A stretch of DNA of 64,000 bases from Acorus gramineus (Eukaryota; Streptophyta; Magnoliopsida; Acorales; Acoraceae): the NCBI GenBank assembly GCA_030737835.1, contig CM060852.1:20693868-20757867 (forward strand), given 5' to 3'. The notes below the pieces were generated by a model that was given only the letters and a program-made list of their open reading frames with translations, had not been told where the DNA came from and did no database searches. The position numbers and the translations under genes are program-made. Below, in pieces: positions 12,901 through 29,045 of this stretch; positions within the stretch are counted from its first letter, which is position 1, and every line of letters starts with the position of its first letter.

Positions 12901-13872
12901 ATTTTCATTCATTTTCAATTTGATGGCTCTCTAAGTTGATGTGATCTCATTTTATGTAGCCAGATATATGTTTGTGAAATTTATTATGTTATTTTCACCA
13001 TATGTGTTTGACGATCGATCGAGCTTTCCCTCTATAAATAGCACATACTCATTTCATAAAGAGTGTATATAGCTCTCAGACATGTGCCGTCCACTTGCCC
13101 ATTGCGGAGATTCTAAACTCAATACGACAATCTAAACCCATCGACCTTTCTTTATATGATTTTAACGAAAACACAGGTATAGTCCACGTTTCCAATAAAA
13201 CCCAAGGAAATTAACAAGCGACTGGATCACCAATATCTGGTCCTATCCCATCATTGAATCTCAACAAACGACAAAAAGAACAAAAATCTGCACAGTGGTT
13301 TCAACTCATAAAACATGACAAAAACAGGCAGCAACAATGAAAAGTTGCCTTTTTCCCACAATTTTCTTCTCTCAGAATTTAAAACTACAACCACAGATTG
13401 AATTCAAGTTTTTGAATTTCCCATATCAGCCACAGGCAAAGAAACCACAAATATCAAGAAGCACCAACTAATCAGAATCAAATTTTCAGACAATAAGAAA
13501 AATCAAAATTTTAAAATATTTCAGGCGCACATTGAACACTCAATCACCGTATACCAATAATAATAATAATAATGATGATGATAATAATGATGATGATGAT
13601 GATGATCACCTTTTCCAACCCCCGCTCGAGTAACCTCCGTCGTTATGGTTCCGCTCCTTCCTCGGCAACACATCCACCACCGCCCCAGAATCGGCGGCGT
13701 TCGCCGTCATCCCCCCCACGTCGACCATCATCGTCGATACAAAAGCCCTGAACCCGCGCTTCGGAGAGAAAAGCGACCTCGGATTCGGATCCAGCTCCCT
13801 CCGCCGCAACAACAACCTGGGCAGGCCAACCGCACGAACCACCGCGCTCCTCAAGCTAGCACTGCATAACAT
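6925..13872 (-). CDS. PP2C76: Protein phosphatase 2C, PP2C76 type (copy 1, complete)
   Basis: Metal-dependent Ser/Thr phosphatase. Eight coding exons on the minus strand: 13610-13872, 11316-11443, 11130-11228, 10844-11002, 9547-9633, 9137-9228, 8324-8398 and 6925-7152 (1131 nt, 376 aa); all junctions keep frame. The start is the ATG at 13872, directly after an in-frame TAG. Residues 1-47 are Arg/Ser-rich and look like an organelle presequence (inference). The PP2C core starts near 93: GKRVTMED (E108, D109), FDGHGG (D130, G131), [41 protein letters not shown] (D292) and [11 protein letters not shown] (D331). All metal-binding acids are present. The order and wording match Arabidopsis At5g53140 from memory; the C-terminal tail is shorter. 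Intron 5 is GC-AG. It is head-to-head with a SnRK1 alpha gene; target unknown. Confidence 0.93.
7463..8180. mobile_element. TIR element in PP2C intron 7, Mutator-like
   Basis: The left end (GATATTAACCCCCCTGCAAAC..TTGAAATTGTGATAACC blocks) is mirrored by the right end (complement TTGATGTAAACCCCTTGAAC..TTGAAATGGTGATAACC blocks). Interior AT-rich, non-coding. Flanks share ATTAAA but no clean target duplication is visible, so the ends are approximate. It hosts a nested Tourist-like MITE at 7750-7979. It is present only in copy 1 because copies 2 and 3 lack this part of the gene. Confidence 0.5.
7750..7979. mobile_element. Tourist-like (PIF/Harbinger) MITE, 230 bp
   Basis: Near-perfect terminal inverted repeats GGGTGCGTTTGGTTGCGCGA / complement GGGTGCGTTTGGTTGCGTGA, flanked by the 3-bp target duplication TAA (7747-7749 and 7980-7982). 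The interior carries CAAAACTGATTCT words. It sits inside the older TIR element of intron 7. Clean ends suggest it is younger than its host element. Confidence 0.8.
10239..10468. mobile_element. Tourist-like MITE in PP2C intron 4 (copy 1)
   Basis: Same length (230 bp) and same left half as the MITE at 7750-7979 (GTGTTTGGTTGC, CAAAACTGATTTT). It is flanked by TAA on both sides (10236-10238, 10469-10471). The right end has diverged (ends CCAAATGGGACC), so the inverted repeat is now poor. Confidence 0.65.
11539..11690. repeat. 74-bp tandem duplication in PP2C intron 1
   Basis: Two imperfect units (starting 11539 and 11613) share GAAAAGATACA, TTAGCTTTCTTTT, GTAGAAACTTATTAA and CCTACATGAGATCAT. 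The same duplication is in copies 2 (about 26714-26865) and 3 (about 40789-40940), so it predates the array. Confidence 0.75.
13554..13609. repeat. Trinucleotide microsatellite next to the PP2C intron-1 donor
   Basis: (TAA)n/(TGA)n runs end directly at the donor of intron 1 on the minus strand (donor GT at 13609-13608). The tract differs in each array copy (28734-28782 and 42816-42860), so bases from about +6 of the intron differ between copies. Confidence 0.75.
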
Positions 13873-14130
13873 CTAAAAGCCTCGTGAACGGAAAACCAGA
13901 TCTCTCTCTCCCTCTCTCTAAAAAAGATAAAAACCTCGTCCGGAAGTCGAATCGTGTATCGATCTCGCGATCGGTGGAAGGCGGATCTCTTGATTTGAAG
14001 AAGAGAAGCTTCGGATTGTCGGATCGGGATCATGTAGGGGGCGATCGAACGTAGAGAGGATTGAAACCCTAAGAGAGAGAGAACAAGCGGAGGAGGAGAG
14101 AGAGAGAGAGAGAGAGAGAGGGTATATATA
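13873..14130 (-). promoter_or_regulatory. PP2C 5' leader and core promoter (copy 1)
   Basis: Reading leftward, a TATATATA box lies at 14123-14130, followed by a CT-rich (GA on plus) tract at about 14095-14120, typical of plant leaders, then about 220 bases of leader to the ATG at 13872. A second CT tract lies at 13900-13922. The transcription start is inferred near 14095. Confidence 0.55.
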
Positions 14131-15239
14131 GGGGGGGAGAGGACCGACTATCGGGAGCAACGAACGTGGCACAGGCAGACCCCCGCATGCATCCAGCTCC
14201 TCCTCCTCTAGAACTGTCTGTTCCGGAGTCCGGTCTGTTGCTTCGCGGGGTTAAACACGGTTGTTAAGCTGCTCTTGCGGACGTCTGGGGTCAGGATAGC
14301 TTGAATAAACCAGTATTTGTATATCATAATCATAATTAATTTATATATAGAGTGTTATTCTAAGTTATTCAATCTAAAAAAATATATGGATCCACTGTTA
14401 AATCAATCGTCATCATTTTTTATAAATCTACTATCATTATTTTTCATCTTTTATAAATTATTATCCACGTTTTATTTACATTTTATTTAAAAAAATCATA
14501 AAAAATTTATTATTACATCTTCCAATGAAAATAATTCAAAACATAACCAACAAAAAAATTATTTTATCTTTATTTATACTAGAATAGTTATAAAACTCAG
14601 AATAACTTAATTCTCAAACCAAACAGGACATTGGAGACTTGGAGTTATTTTAGGTCCTCAAACCCCATTATTTGATATTTCTAAATCCTTTTGAGTAATA
14701 GCTAAGTTCATCATTAACATTTCTATTTTTATTCTACCTTTCACCTTGTTAAGAGGTCTGGACTCTGGATACATTATTAAAAAGTCTAAATACACTATTA
14801 ACAAGTATAGGTACATGGTTAAGACCCGCGAGAGGAAATGACAGGAGAGAGAGTCACCAAAAGGAGGGGTGACTGGAAGGCTGCACGCAGAGAAGAGAGA
14901 CTGTCGTTAATGTAGATGGAAGAAAGAGGAGGGGACAAAAATAAAAAATGAAAATAGATGCAAAAGTGTAAAAAAATTGAGTAAAAAAATGACCCCAATT
15001 GAATAGAAGGACCTATAAATAATACTTCAACTAATTTAGATGTCTAAAAATAAATTCAGTTGCTTCATAAACCTAAAAATGTATATACTTATCTATATTA
15101 GAATACATACTCTTACATGAATTAGAATACACTTGATATACACTAATATATTTTTTAAAAAATAAAACTTTTTATAAACTAGTTACTATTATAAAAGCCA
15201 TACAATGTGATGACGCAGATCAGATCTCGTCTGTTATCG
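14131..15239. promoter_or_regulatory. Bidirectional intergenic promoter region, copy 1 only
   Basis: About 1.1 kb between the divergent genes, absent from copies 2 and 3. An ACGTGGC word (ABRE-like) lies at 14164-14170, 34 bp upstream of the PP2C TATA. A TTATAAAAG box at 15189-15197 could serve the kinase gene. The rest is AT-rich with no gene. The segment is bounded by GGAGA on both sides (about 14136 and 15238), which fits loss in the other copies by microhomology joining. Confidence 0.55.
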
Positions 15240-15333
15240 GAGACCAAAAAAGCCCACGCCCAATTAAATTTAACCTTTATAAAGACAAAAAAACTAGGAC
15301 CGTTTAGTCGCTGGACCTTGTGGGTTTCCATCG

Positions 15334-15381
15334 ATGATTCGACGGTCAGATCTTCAAGAATCACTCAGAACACCTGTTTGA
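15334..15381 (+). CDS. Short upstream ORF in SnRK1 alpha leader (copy 1)
   Basis: ATG at 15334 opens a 15-codon frame (MIRRSDLQESLRTPV) closed by TGA, wholly inside the inferred leader exon and out of reach of the main start. Copies 2 (29405-29452) and 3 (43486-43533) carry the same uORF. A role in translational control is possible but unproven. Confidence 0.3.
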   Translation: MIRRSDLQESLRTPV

Positions 15382-16124
15382 CGGTTGAGATTCTCAAATA
15401 ATTGTCTGAACTCGTACTGGTTGGGGGGACCCCCCCTCTTCCCCCAAATCAGAAGCTTTTCGTCTTCGTTGAGATCGGTTGTCGTAGTAAAAAAAAAAAC
15501 GATTTCGGACTCCCGAAATCCCCCAATTTTCAGTGCTTTCTTGAAAGCCGTCGTCGAAAAATTGAGGTACTTTTGTGTTTTTATTTTCACGTCGGTTCAC
15601 GGTCGAATCGGCGGAGTATCGTATGTTCGATTGTCGTGGTTTTAATCGATCTCGGTTTTGGGGGGGACTTTTTAGGGTTCGGTTGGTGTTTTTTGGTGGA
15701 ATATAGGGTCTATTGGAGGGTTTTTTTTATTCAGAATTGAAGCTTGGATTCGGATTCTGGTTTTTGTGATATTTGAAGGTTTGGATCTGTTCGATTCGAT
15801 GTTTTGAGTTACTTTGATGGATTCCGTTTTGGCATCAGATAAAGAATTCATGAAAAAGTTCAGGTTTTGGAATTTTAAGGATTATCCAAAGAAAGTTTGG
15901 GCTTTCGTGTCAAATTATAGATAATGATGTTGTTGATTTGGCCTTTTGAATGCTGAATTTGGATGGTAAACGAAAAAGAATGTGTAAACGGGTCTATAAT
16001 GTTATTGGTGGATTTTAATCTCTTTTAATAATTGAGTATACTTGGATGGGATCTCATTTAATGTAGTCTATAGGTTAATGTAATAGATGTTAATTCATCT
16101 AGATGGAGAGTGTTTTTAGTTTGT

Positions 16125-16200
16125 GCGTTGACATAGATCAATGGTTGACAACAGAATTTGCAACCACGAGGTGCTTGGTTCAAATCCCGTCATTTACTTA
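16125..16200 (+). mobile_element. tRNA-derived SINE-like head in leader intron
   Basis: ATAGATCAATGGTTGACA (16133-16150) resembles a tRNA A box, and GGTTCAAATCC (16177-16187) is a perfect B box, spaced as in tRNA genes. The intervening stem is not tRNA-like and no CCA-type end is seen, so this is a SINE head rather than a tRNA gene. The same sequence is in copies 2 (about 30204) and 3 (about 44305). The tail is not defined. Confidence 0.5.
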
Positions 16201-16672
16201 TTAATAAAAAACACATCGAGGATGGAAAATGTGTGGGAAAACTTAAAAGAACGTTGAAATATCTTCCGTCTGAGTAAGGTGGATGATGGTTCAAATGAAG
16301 TTGAATTAGTTGTTTATTCTACGTAGAATTAGTCAATTAGATCCGATTATCATGAATATAAAAGCTAATGACTTGAAGGCACAACTATCATCTATTGATA
16401 GATGATATATGGTTTCTGATTTACTCTAAATTCATAAATTAGCATCGGTCAGTGTTGGTCAAATTTGAAACTTTTTATGAAGTTTGTAAACCATGAGAAT
16501 TTCTCATTCAATTTATGACAGCAGGTTTTTTTTTATTTTATTATTATTTTGGTTTTGTTTGTTTGGGTCATATGTTTAGATGGGTGAAAATTTTATAACT
16601 TTTATCAGTGCATGCATGTTTGAACTCATGTTTTTTGGTCTGATATTCTTGGTTGTGCTTTTCACCTAGGGA

Positions 16673-21944
<5,272 letters not shown>

Positions 21945-22648
21945 ATCTCAGTTACGTGCCCGAAGATCATTTGAAGCCTTCCTGTCTGTTGTGAAATAAG
22001 TGTATGTCGACGCTGTAAATTCTGTCCAAATTTTTTTTGTTCTGCTTGAGGTATTTCTATAACTTGGACTATTTTGTTTTCCTTAACCAGTCTTTTTGAG
22101 GTGTGATTTGCAACTTAAGCACCCGTGGGCAGGTGACCAAACTTTGGCAGTTCTGTTGCTCTGTGGTGATTTTTTTGGCCAATGCCGCCTATATTTGGCT
22201 TGGTGAATGTTGCTCCTTTTTTTTGTTTGAATTGGTTCTCTCTCTAAATGAGTAAATCTTCAGTTTTTCTTAAGAAAAATATATTTGGATTATGACATTG
22301 TTTAACCTACTTACTGCCGTTGTCAAGTTTTTCCATATTTTTCAGTGGTAAGAGATTTAATTCCAAAACCAAACAATCTGTGGATTTAACTACTCTGTTG
22401 TTTTTCGGAATGATCTCATGAACCAGATGCTTTGTAAGGTTATATTAATGGTTGGAGGTGGCAAGGGATTTAGAAGTTGTCTGTTTAGTGATGATAGAAA
22501 AATGGAGATAATAGATTTTGGTGTGCATGAATTTTAGCACTGATATATTTGTAGAGCTTAGCGTGATGTTAGCTTGCAGTAGATCCTTGTAGTCACATCT
22601 ACTCTTCTTTTTATAGGCGTGGTAAATTTTTTGTTTTGTTAAATTTTA
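21945..22648. other. SnRK1 alpha 3' UTR and flank (copy 1)
   Basis: The 3' UTR is inferred to start at 21945; no further gene is seen. It ends at a 10-bp word TTAAATTTTA (22639-22648) that is the left target duplication of the Mutator-like element. Confidence 0.5.
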
Positions 22649-23071
22649 TGGTTAAAGACATTCAAGTCTTTACAAACTTGAAAAAATCTATGTAAATCTT
22701 TGTTAAAGTTGGGATAGACGTATAAGTTCTTTTACAAATGCTAAAAAAGCCATATACATCCTTGCAATTAATAGAAGTTAACCTTAACTTAACCTAACTT
22801 ACTTGACCCTGAAATGACTAATACATCCTTGACTTATTCTCTCCCATCGATCTCTCTCATCTGCCCCCCCCCCCCCCCCCCCCCCCCTTCAACCCTCCAT
22901 GAGACCCGAAGATCTAGTTTGGCATGAGGATAATGAGTTAGGATAAAGAAAAAAATTAAATTAAATCCCTTTATATCTTATATGGCATAAAAAAAAATGG
23001 GGATAAAGTATGGACAATTGTACACGTTTTGAGATAAAAAAATATGAATAATTTGTTATGAGTTAAAAGTG
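22649..23071. mobile_element. Left part of Mutator-like element (after copy 1)
   Basis: Matches the left 425 bp of the whole element at 51140-52763, including its long terminal repeat-like end and a poly-C run (24 C at 22864-22887). It stops at 23071, exactly where the array junction spacer starts. Confidence 0.7.
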
Positions 23072-23243
23072 GAATAAGTCAAGGATGCATTAGTATCACC
23101 ACAAGTCATTGATGGAGTCCACGTGGCGATCACCCGACCGCCGATCTTAAAAAGACAATCACAGCCGATGGACTGAATTGGACTTGTGGAGCTGTTAGAC
23201 GGACGCGTGGCAGTATCGGGTCCATCCGTTGGCTCACCGTATC

Positions 23244-23519
23244 TAGGGATGAAAGTGAAACGGGATAAATGGAAAACTCGTCTCGACCTTATTGAGATGA
23301 GATTTTCAAATTTGTACCCTTCTAAATAGTATGAGATGTGACGGATTTGAGTTCTTTAAAAATCCGTTGGAACGGGTTTAGGATGACATAATAAAACCCG
23401 ACACAGGTTTGGGGCGGAATAATAAAACCCGTCACGGGTTTAGGGAGGGTTTATGATAAAATTTTATTAGTGGGTTTGGGATTGAAATTGACCAAACATC
23501 TGCCCCGTTGCCATCCCTA
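23244..23519. mobile_element. hAT-like MITE in junction spacer 1
   Basis: Ends TAGGGATGAAAGTGAAACGGG and complement TAGGGATGGCAACGGGGC are inverted. The 8-bp flanks ACCGTATC (23236-23243) and ACCATATC (23520-23527) agree at 7 of 8. The interior repeats AAACCCGTCACGGGTTT dyads. Confidence 0.7.
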
Positions 23520-23624
23520 ACCATATCGATCTCGACCACCCAATAGAACAAGGCGGAGTGACTGGTTTTATTGGGATGTATTAGAATCGTTAGATTTCGC
23601 ATTAGACGGATACTATTTTAATGA

Positions 23625-24074
23625 GGGGAAAATCCAAATAACCCATATAAATTGCCTGAAATCTATGTAACCTTTAATTTTTCCTAAAATCATATAACTC
23701 CTGAAAACACATATATAAATATAAATGATCCTTTAAGTTAAACTTCTGTTGACAGATAAGAAATATTATGTAAATATTCTGTTTGATTAGCTATGACTAA
23801 AAACAAAGTATATCAAAAACCCCTTATAATTATTTTAAAATGCAGAAAAACATCTATAAATGACGATTTTATCACTTCGAATAGATTATAAAACTCTATT
23901 CACATGGACAAAATCATTATTTATATAAGATTTTTCATATTTTAAATATTATGTTTTCATCTATGGTTAATCAGATAAAATATTGACATAATAATCATAA
24001 TCTGGCTATTTGGATTTGTTTTCATGGAGTTAAATGGATCTTAGATAGTTTACAAGGGGTTATATGTATTTTCC
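23625..24074. mobile_element. Mutator-like MITE in junction spacer 1, 450 bp
   Basis: Inverted ends GGGGAAAATCCAAATAACCC / complement GGAAAATACATATAACCCC, flanked by 9-bp TTTTAATGA (23616-23624) and ATTTAATGA (24075-24083), 8 of 9 matching. Same family as 4405-5039. Confidence 0.65.
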
Positions 24075-24113
24075 ATTTAATGAATAATGTGACAGTTGTA
24101 TTTGTTGTTATTT

Positions 24114-27100
24114 TTACAATGTAATGAAATGATGAGAATGTCTACAGTACGTGAATAAATGACACGTGTTTATTAATGATTGATCCAACGATCTTGCTGC
24201 ATGTATAAATGTGGGTCTATAAATATAGATTGCAATGACAAAAACAGAATAAATTGAGAAACAACGGCTCATTTGAAATACACTAATTCTCTTGGAAATA
24301 TCATCAAGTACCTGAATCTCAGGCTCTGCCACAACAAACTGTTTCAGTAATCGGTTACCGAATGCACGTGACATTGCTAACACACCCCCAACTCTCCATG
24401 TACCTGTGGCGTGACATGCAAAAGTCCTCAAATGGATTTGCCATAAATGGAGGATTTATTTGTTATGTTTTCTGTATGCCAAAATGAAACGCTATGATCA
24501 GAGACAATGCATGCAATAGCTAATTATGAGACAAGCTCCCATTAGATCCCATCAGCAGACACTTGAATTCTGTGCCTTTTTTAAGGGCCCTGTTATGCAA
24601 TATACCCTTCTAAACCCACAAATGACTCAAAAACCTTGACATTTAGATCTACTGCCAAGCAGAACTTCCTCAAAATGAGATTCTAATATGGAAAATATTG
24701 TGATCAGTAAGGGAGACTTGCCAGCCCACATAACAATTCCACCAGCATTTTCTATTCTCCGGCGCTCATCACTTCTATTTGGCTTGTGGTCATCTGAGAG
24801 AGCAATGGCTATCCAGCAGAAGAAATGGAACACTTTAGAGATAAATTGAATGCATTCTAATCTAGGTAAAGAGTGAGCCATCAACAAATAATCATACCAT
24901 ATTTTAGAACAAGAACAATAAGAAATGGTCAATTTAATAAATTTTTATTCCAGAACCAGCATGCAAAAACTGACAGAACTGTCCATGATGAATAAAGTTA
25001 AATGTAGAGCTACTTTCTATCGAATTAAGACAATAAATTCCACTTGGTGCTTTTCGAGCAGCAGAAAAACAGGAGTGACAAACGCGTGCAAGCATTAAAG
25101 ATGCATTACCAATCCAGAAGAATTGTCTAAAAGCATCTTCATTCCTTAATGTACTTTACACTTGTACCCCCTGCTTTTGTCGCTTGAGAGGTGTGGTATC
25201 TATATAAAAACTAAGTGGTTTCTTTATCTCGCTACAGAATATCAAATTGATGATTGTTTTGCACGGGTTGTTCTTTACATAAATGATGATCTAGTGATTA
25301 TAGGAGATAAATTCAAATTTTCATATGCTAGGTTAACAGTTTCTAACATATCAATACATCTAGCATGCTTTTTCAATGACCGACAAAGCTTACAAAAAAT
25401 CTTAGCACACTAAGGCTGTGTTTGGTTGCACAATTGCGAAACTGATTTTAGGCAAAAGTTAGGTCTAAAACTGATTTTGCAGGAAACTGCCTTTCCACGG
25501 CTTCTGGAAAACTTAGGTTTTGAGTATTTATTCTCAAAAATTTTCTGCAGTTTTTTGCCCCAGTTTTTCTATTTGGAAACGGGTTTAAAAAAAGCAACTT
25601 TCTGCAAACCCAAAAACCGTCCAACCCGTTTCCAAATGGGACCTAAAAGAGAAGCTCTAATGGGCAAAGATGAGTATAATTAAAATACAATGTATTGATG
25701 ACAGACCATTTTTGGTTTGCAGTTTAGATGTAGTTCTCATTCCATAATGTTTTTTTCATAAACACCCATTTGACTAATAATTCTCAATGGCTATCCAGTC
25801 ATAAATTATAAGCATTACAGCAATTCATGTAGGAGAAACTGAACATTCAGAAGGAAGAAGAGCTCAATAGTCATATATATTTAGTATCAGTGGCTGGTAA
25901 GCAATGTGCATCCAAACTAAGGCGATATAGTAACATCTCTTTCAGTTTCATGCTGTAATATCAGAGGGATACAATTCATTTTCCAAAACAGATTCTCTGT
26001 ATATCCAGGAACTAGTACCTTTCCCAGCCTTTGATATCACTGCACGGGAATCTCCAACATTTGCTACATATAAATGGCGGCCAACTAATACATCTGTTGA
26101 AGCTGTGGATCCATCATCTCTTGAACTATGACTTTCAGAATCCAAGAACTCTGAATCAGTCTTCTGATATGTATCACCTGCAGCATGACCAGCAAAACAA
26201 AATAAATCAAAAGCAAAAACTTTACTGTAATATGTTACTGAGAAATAAACATGTCTAAACAAGCTAACAATGCACTTAGCAATGTGTTAAGAACTTGAAC
26301 ACACTTATGGCTCTTTTAGTATCGGTCATGAACAGTGGATGTTTCATGAGATTCTCAAATAAGTGCTCTTTCAAGTACTCAGCAGCACGAGACCCTCCAT
26401 GACCTGCAATGAGAAATCATTGTCAGTAAGTCCATAAAATAATTCATTACACGCAAAGTTACACATGAGAAGAGCAGAAGAGAAGCATACCGTCAAATAT
26501 CCCAAACATGCAAACTGTCTGTCCATCAACCTTTGAGAGTTTAACATCAAAGAAATCTTCCATTGTTACTCGCTTTCCTCTAAAACTTGAGAAACCACAG
26601 CTCAATCTTCCATCTTCACTGACAATCAATTAAAAAATCCATGAGAATTAGGTGATATAGCCCTCCAAACAAAGCATCAAAACAAATAGTAAAGGGAAAT
26701 ACCAAAATATTGACAGTATGGAAAAGATACACTATTAGCTTTCTTTTTCTATGTAGAAACTTATTAAATCCTACATGAGATCATTGGCAGTACAGAAAAG
26801 ATACAGCCATTAGCTTTCTTTTCTAGGTATGTAGAAACTTATTAAGTCCTACATGAGATCATGACTCAACCTCAGAATAAAGCAGTCTTATTCCTTATTT
26901 ATAGTAGTCAGAGAAAATTTCATAGGGCATGAATGTCATTTTTAAGTCATTCATCTTAATTTGCCTCTTAAGACTGGGATTATCAGGGACTGTGACAATT
27001 TATTGAAATTTTATCAACTCAAAGTAAAACATGCTTATTTGTATTAATAGCTGCCAGACAAAAATATTGCTGTTCTTAGGTGCATTTACTTCTTATGACG

Positions 27101-29045
27101 ATGATTATCTGCTCATTATAAAAGAGAAGCAATCAATGGAGATGAGCCAAGCTAGGCGAACTCCAAATGATTGATCAGCTATGAATTGGCCTGGATTGGT
27201 GGAACCATTACAACCCCGGAGGCTACAATTAACTCACACCAAAAGTCTATTGTACATGGTCAGTAATTAATTCAAGCCTAATGTACACATTTTTCCTTGT
27301 TTGAAGCCCTCATCTCCTTTGTTTGGGGCTTCTTTTATTAATAAGATAGCTCCAATATCTTCTTCCACAAAGAAAAGGAAAAAAGAAAAAGAATTGACCA
27401 TATATTTTGTATGCTATAATTTAAATTTGGACCCAGGCAAGCTTGACAAAAACAAACAAAGTCCTAGGTAAATCTTGCATGCAAGACAAGCTAACTTGCC
27501 TTACTGACAATGTTTACCTCAGGTACCCGCCCACCCCACCCCAACCAAAAAAAAAAACTTCTGCAAGAACCACTCCAAATCTAGGTTTCCTCCCACATGA
27601 TGGGCACTTAATTTTCAATTGAATTGCAGAAAGTCACAATAGGTACTTTTTCCAACAAACAGCAAAAATAAGCTTCTCCAACCTCAAATATCCAATACTA
27701 CTACCACTACCAGGCGAACATTCCGATATGTCCTCTCTTCTTTTTTTCTAAAGATTCCAAAATAATAGGGGAAAAACAGGTTTTTGACTGAATATGTCAG
27801 TTGACTCATTTCAATAAATTTTGTATGCCCATTTTAATTATGCACTCAATTGAGCCTCTCCAGCACATAAGATGCAGATATCCATCATCTTTATCCTACT
27901 TTGTATGATTGCTCTTGTAACGATGCTAATCTTACAGGGTACTGAACTTGTAAAGAGTAGGGCAAACTCCTATAACTAGTATATCGTTCTATGAGATGAC
28001 TTCATTCAGAAAAATACTGAGGTTTCGTTAGACAGGCAAAATGTAATTTGAGGAAGGAAAATACTAAGCATGAATGTAATTTTCATTCATTTTCAATTTG
28101 ATGGCTCTCTAAGTTGATGTGATCTCATTTTATGTAGCCAGATATATGTTTGTGAAATTTATTATGTTATTTTCACCATATGTGTTTGACGATCGATCGA
28201 GCTTTCCCTCTATAAATAGCACATACACTCATTTCATAAAGAGTGTATATAGCTCTCAGACATGTGCCGTCCACTTGCCCATTGCGGAGATTCTAAACTC
28301 AATACGACAATCTAAACCCATCGACCTTTCTTTATATGATTTTAACGAAAACACAGGTATAGTCCACGTTTCCAATAAAACCCAAGGAAATTAACAAGCG
28401 ACTGGATCACCAATATCTGGTCCTATCCCATCATTGAATCTCAACAAACGACAAAAAGAACAAAAATCTGCACAATGGTTTCAACTCATAAAACATGACA
28501 AAAACAGGCAGCAACAATGAAAAGTTGCCTTTTTCCCACAATTTTCTTCTCTCAGAATTTAAAACTACAACCACAGATTGAATTCAAGTTTCTGAATTTC
28601 CCATATCAGCCACAGGCAAAGAAACCACAAATATCAAGAAGCACCAACTAATCAGAATCAAATTTTCAGACAATAAGAAAAATCAAAATTTTAAAATATT
28701 TCAGGCGCACATTGAACACTCAATCACCGTATACCAATAATAATAATAATGATGATGATGATGATGATGATATGATGATCACCTTTTCCAACCCCCGCTC
28801 GAGTAACCTCCGTCGTTATGGTTCCGCTCCTTCCTCGGCAACACATCCACCACCGCCCCAGAATCGGCGGCGTTCGCCGTCATCCCCCCCACGTCGACCA
28901 TCATCGTCGATACAAAAGCCCTGAACCCGCGCTTCGGAGAGAAAAGCGACCTCGGATTCGGATCCAGCTCCCTCCGCCGCAACAACAACCTGGGCAGGCC
29001 AACCGCACGAACCACCGCGCTCCTCAAGCTAGCACTGCATAACAT
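24114..29045 (-). pseudogene. PP2C76 type phosphatase, 3'-truncated (copy 2)
   Basis: Exons 1-6 match copy 1: 28783-29045, 26491-26618, 26305-26403, 26019-26177, 24722-24808 and 24312-24403. The gene is cut in intron 6 at 24219, so exons 7 and 8 are gone, including the metal-binding aspartates of LASDGLWD and GSADNITC. Without splicing of the lost intron, exon 6 reads on in frame into the remaining intron and the junction spacer, adding 65 foreign residues and stopping at 24114; a 341-aa protein is conceivable but should lack activity. Promoter and leader remain, so it may be transcribed. One substitution unique to this copy changes GSTASTA to GSTASTD next to the core strand. Best called a truncated duplicate. 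Confidence 0.88.
25414..25643. mobile_element. Tourist-like MITE in PP2C intron 4 (copy 2)
   Basis: Duplicate of the copy-1 MITE, carried by the tandem duplication. TAA flanks are kept. Confidence 0.65.

Larger units (their letters stand above)
15240..16669 (+). promoter_or_regulatory. SnRK1 alpha 5' leader and leader intron (copy 1)
   Basis: A TTTATAAAG box at 15276-15284 is kept in all copies. A leader exon is inferred to end at 15566 (GAG|GTACTT), followed by a 1.1-kb leader intron to the acceptor CCTAG at 16665-16669. The coding exon starts with GGA then ATG at 16673. Arabidopsis SnRK1 alpha genes are also known to have an intron in the leader. Confidence 0.6.
23072..24218. other. Array junction spacer 1
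   Basis: About 1.15 kb joining unit 1 to unit 2, with no counterpart after copy 3 or in front of copy 1. It begins (23072-23094) with the exact complement of a 23-base stretch at 51318-51340 inside the Mutator-like element. It then holds about 150 bp of GC-richer unique DNA, a hAT-like MITE and a Mutator-like MITE. It ends within PP2C intron 6 at ATAAATATAG (24219), after an ATGTGGGT word also present at the corresponding place in copy 1 (9029-9036). No gene. Confidence 0.7.

Noticed and set aside
13645-13869. Plus-strand open frame, Arg/Pro/His-rich
   Set aside because: Antisense shadow of GC-rich PP2C exon 1, repeated in each array copy.
16133-16187. A tRNA gene on the plus strand
   Set aside because: A and B boxes are present but no cloverleaf stems pair; SINE-like head is the better reading.
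28119-28394. 91-aa open frame in PP2C intron 1
   Set aside because: Not open in copy 1 because of a 2-bp difference; no domain; intron location.
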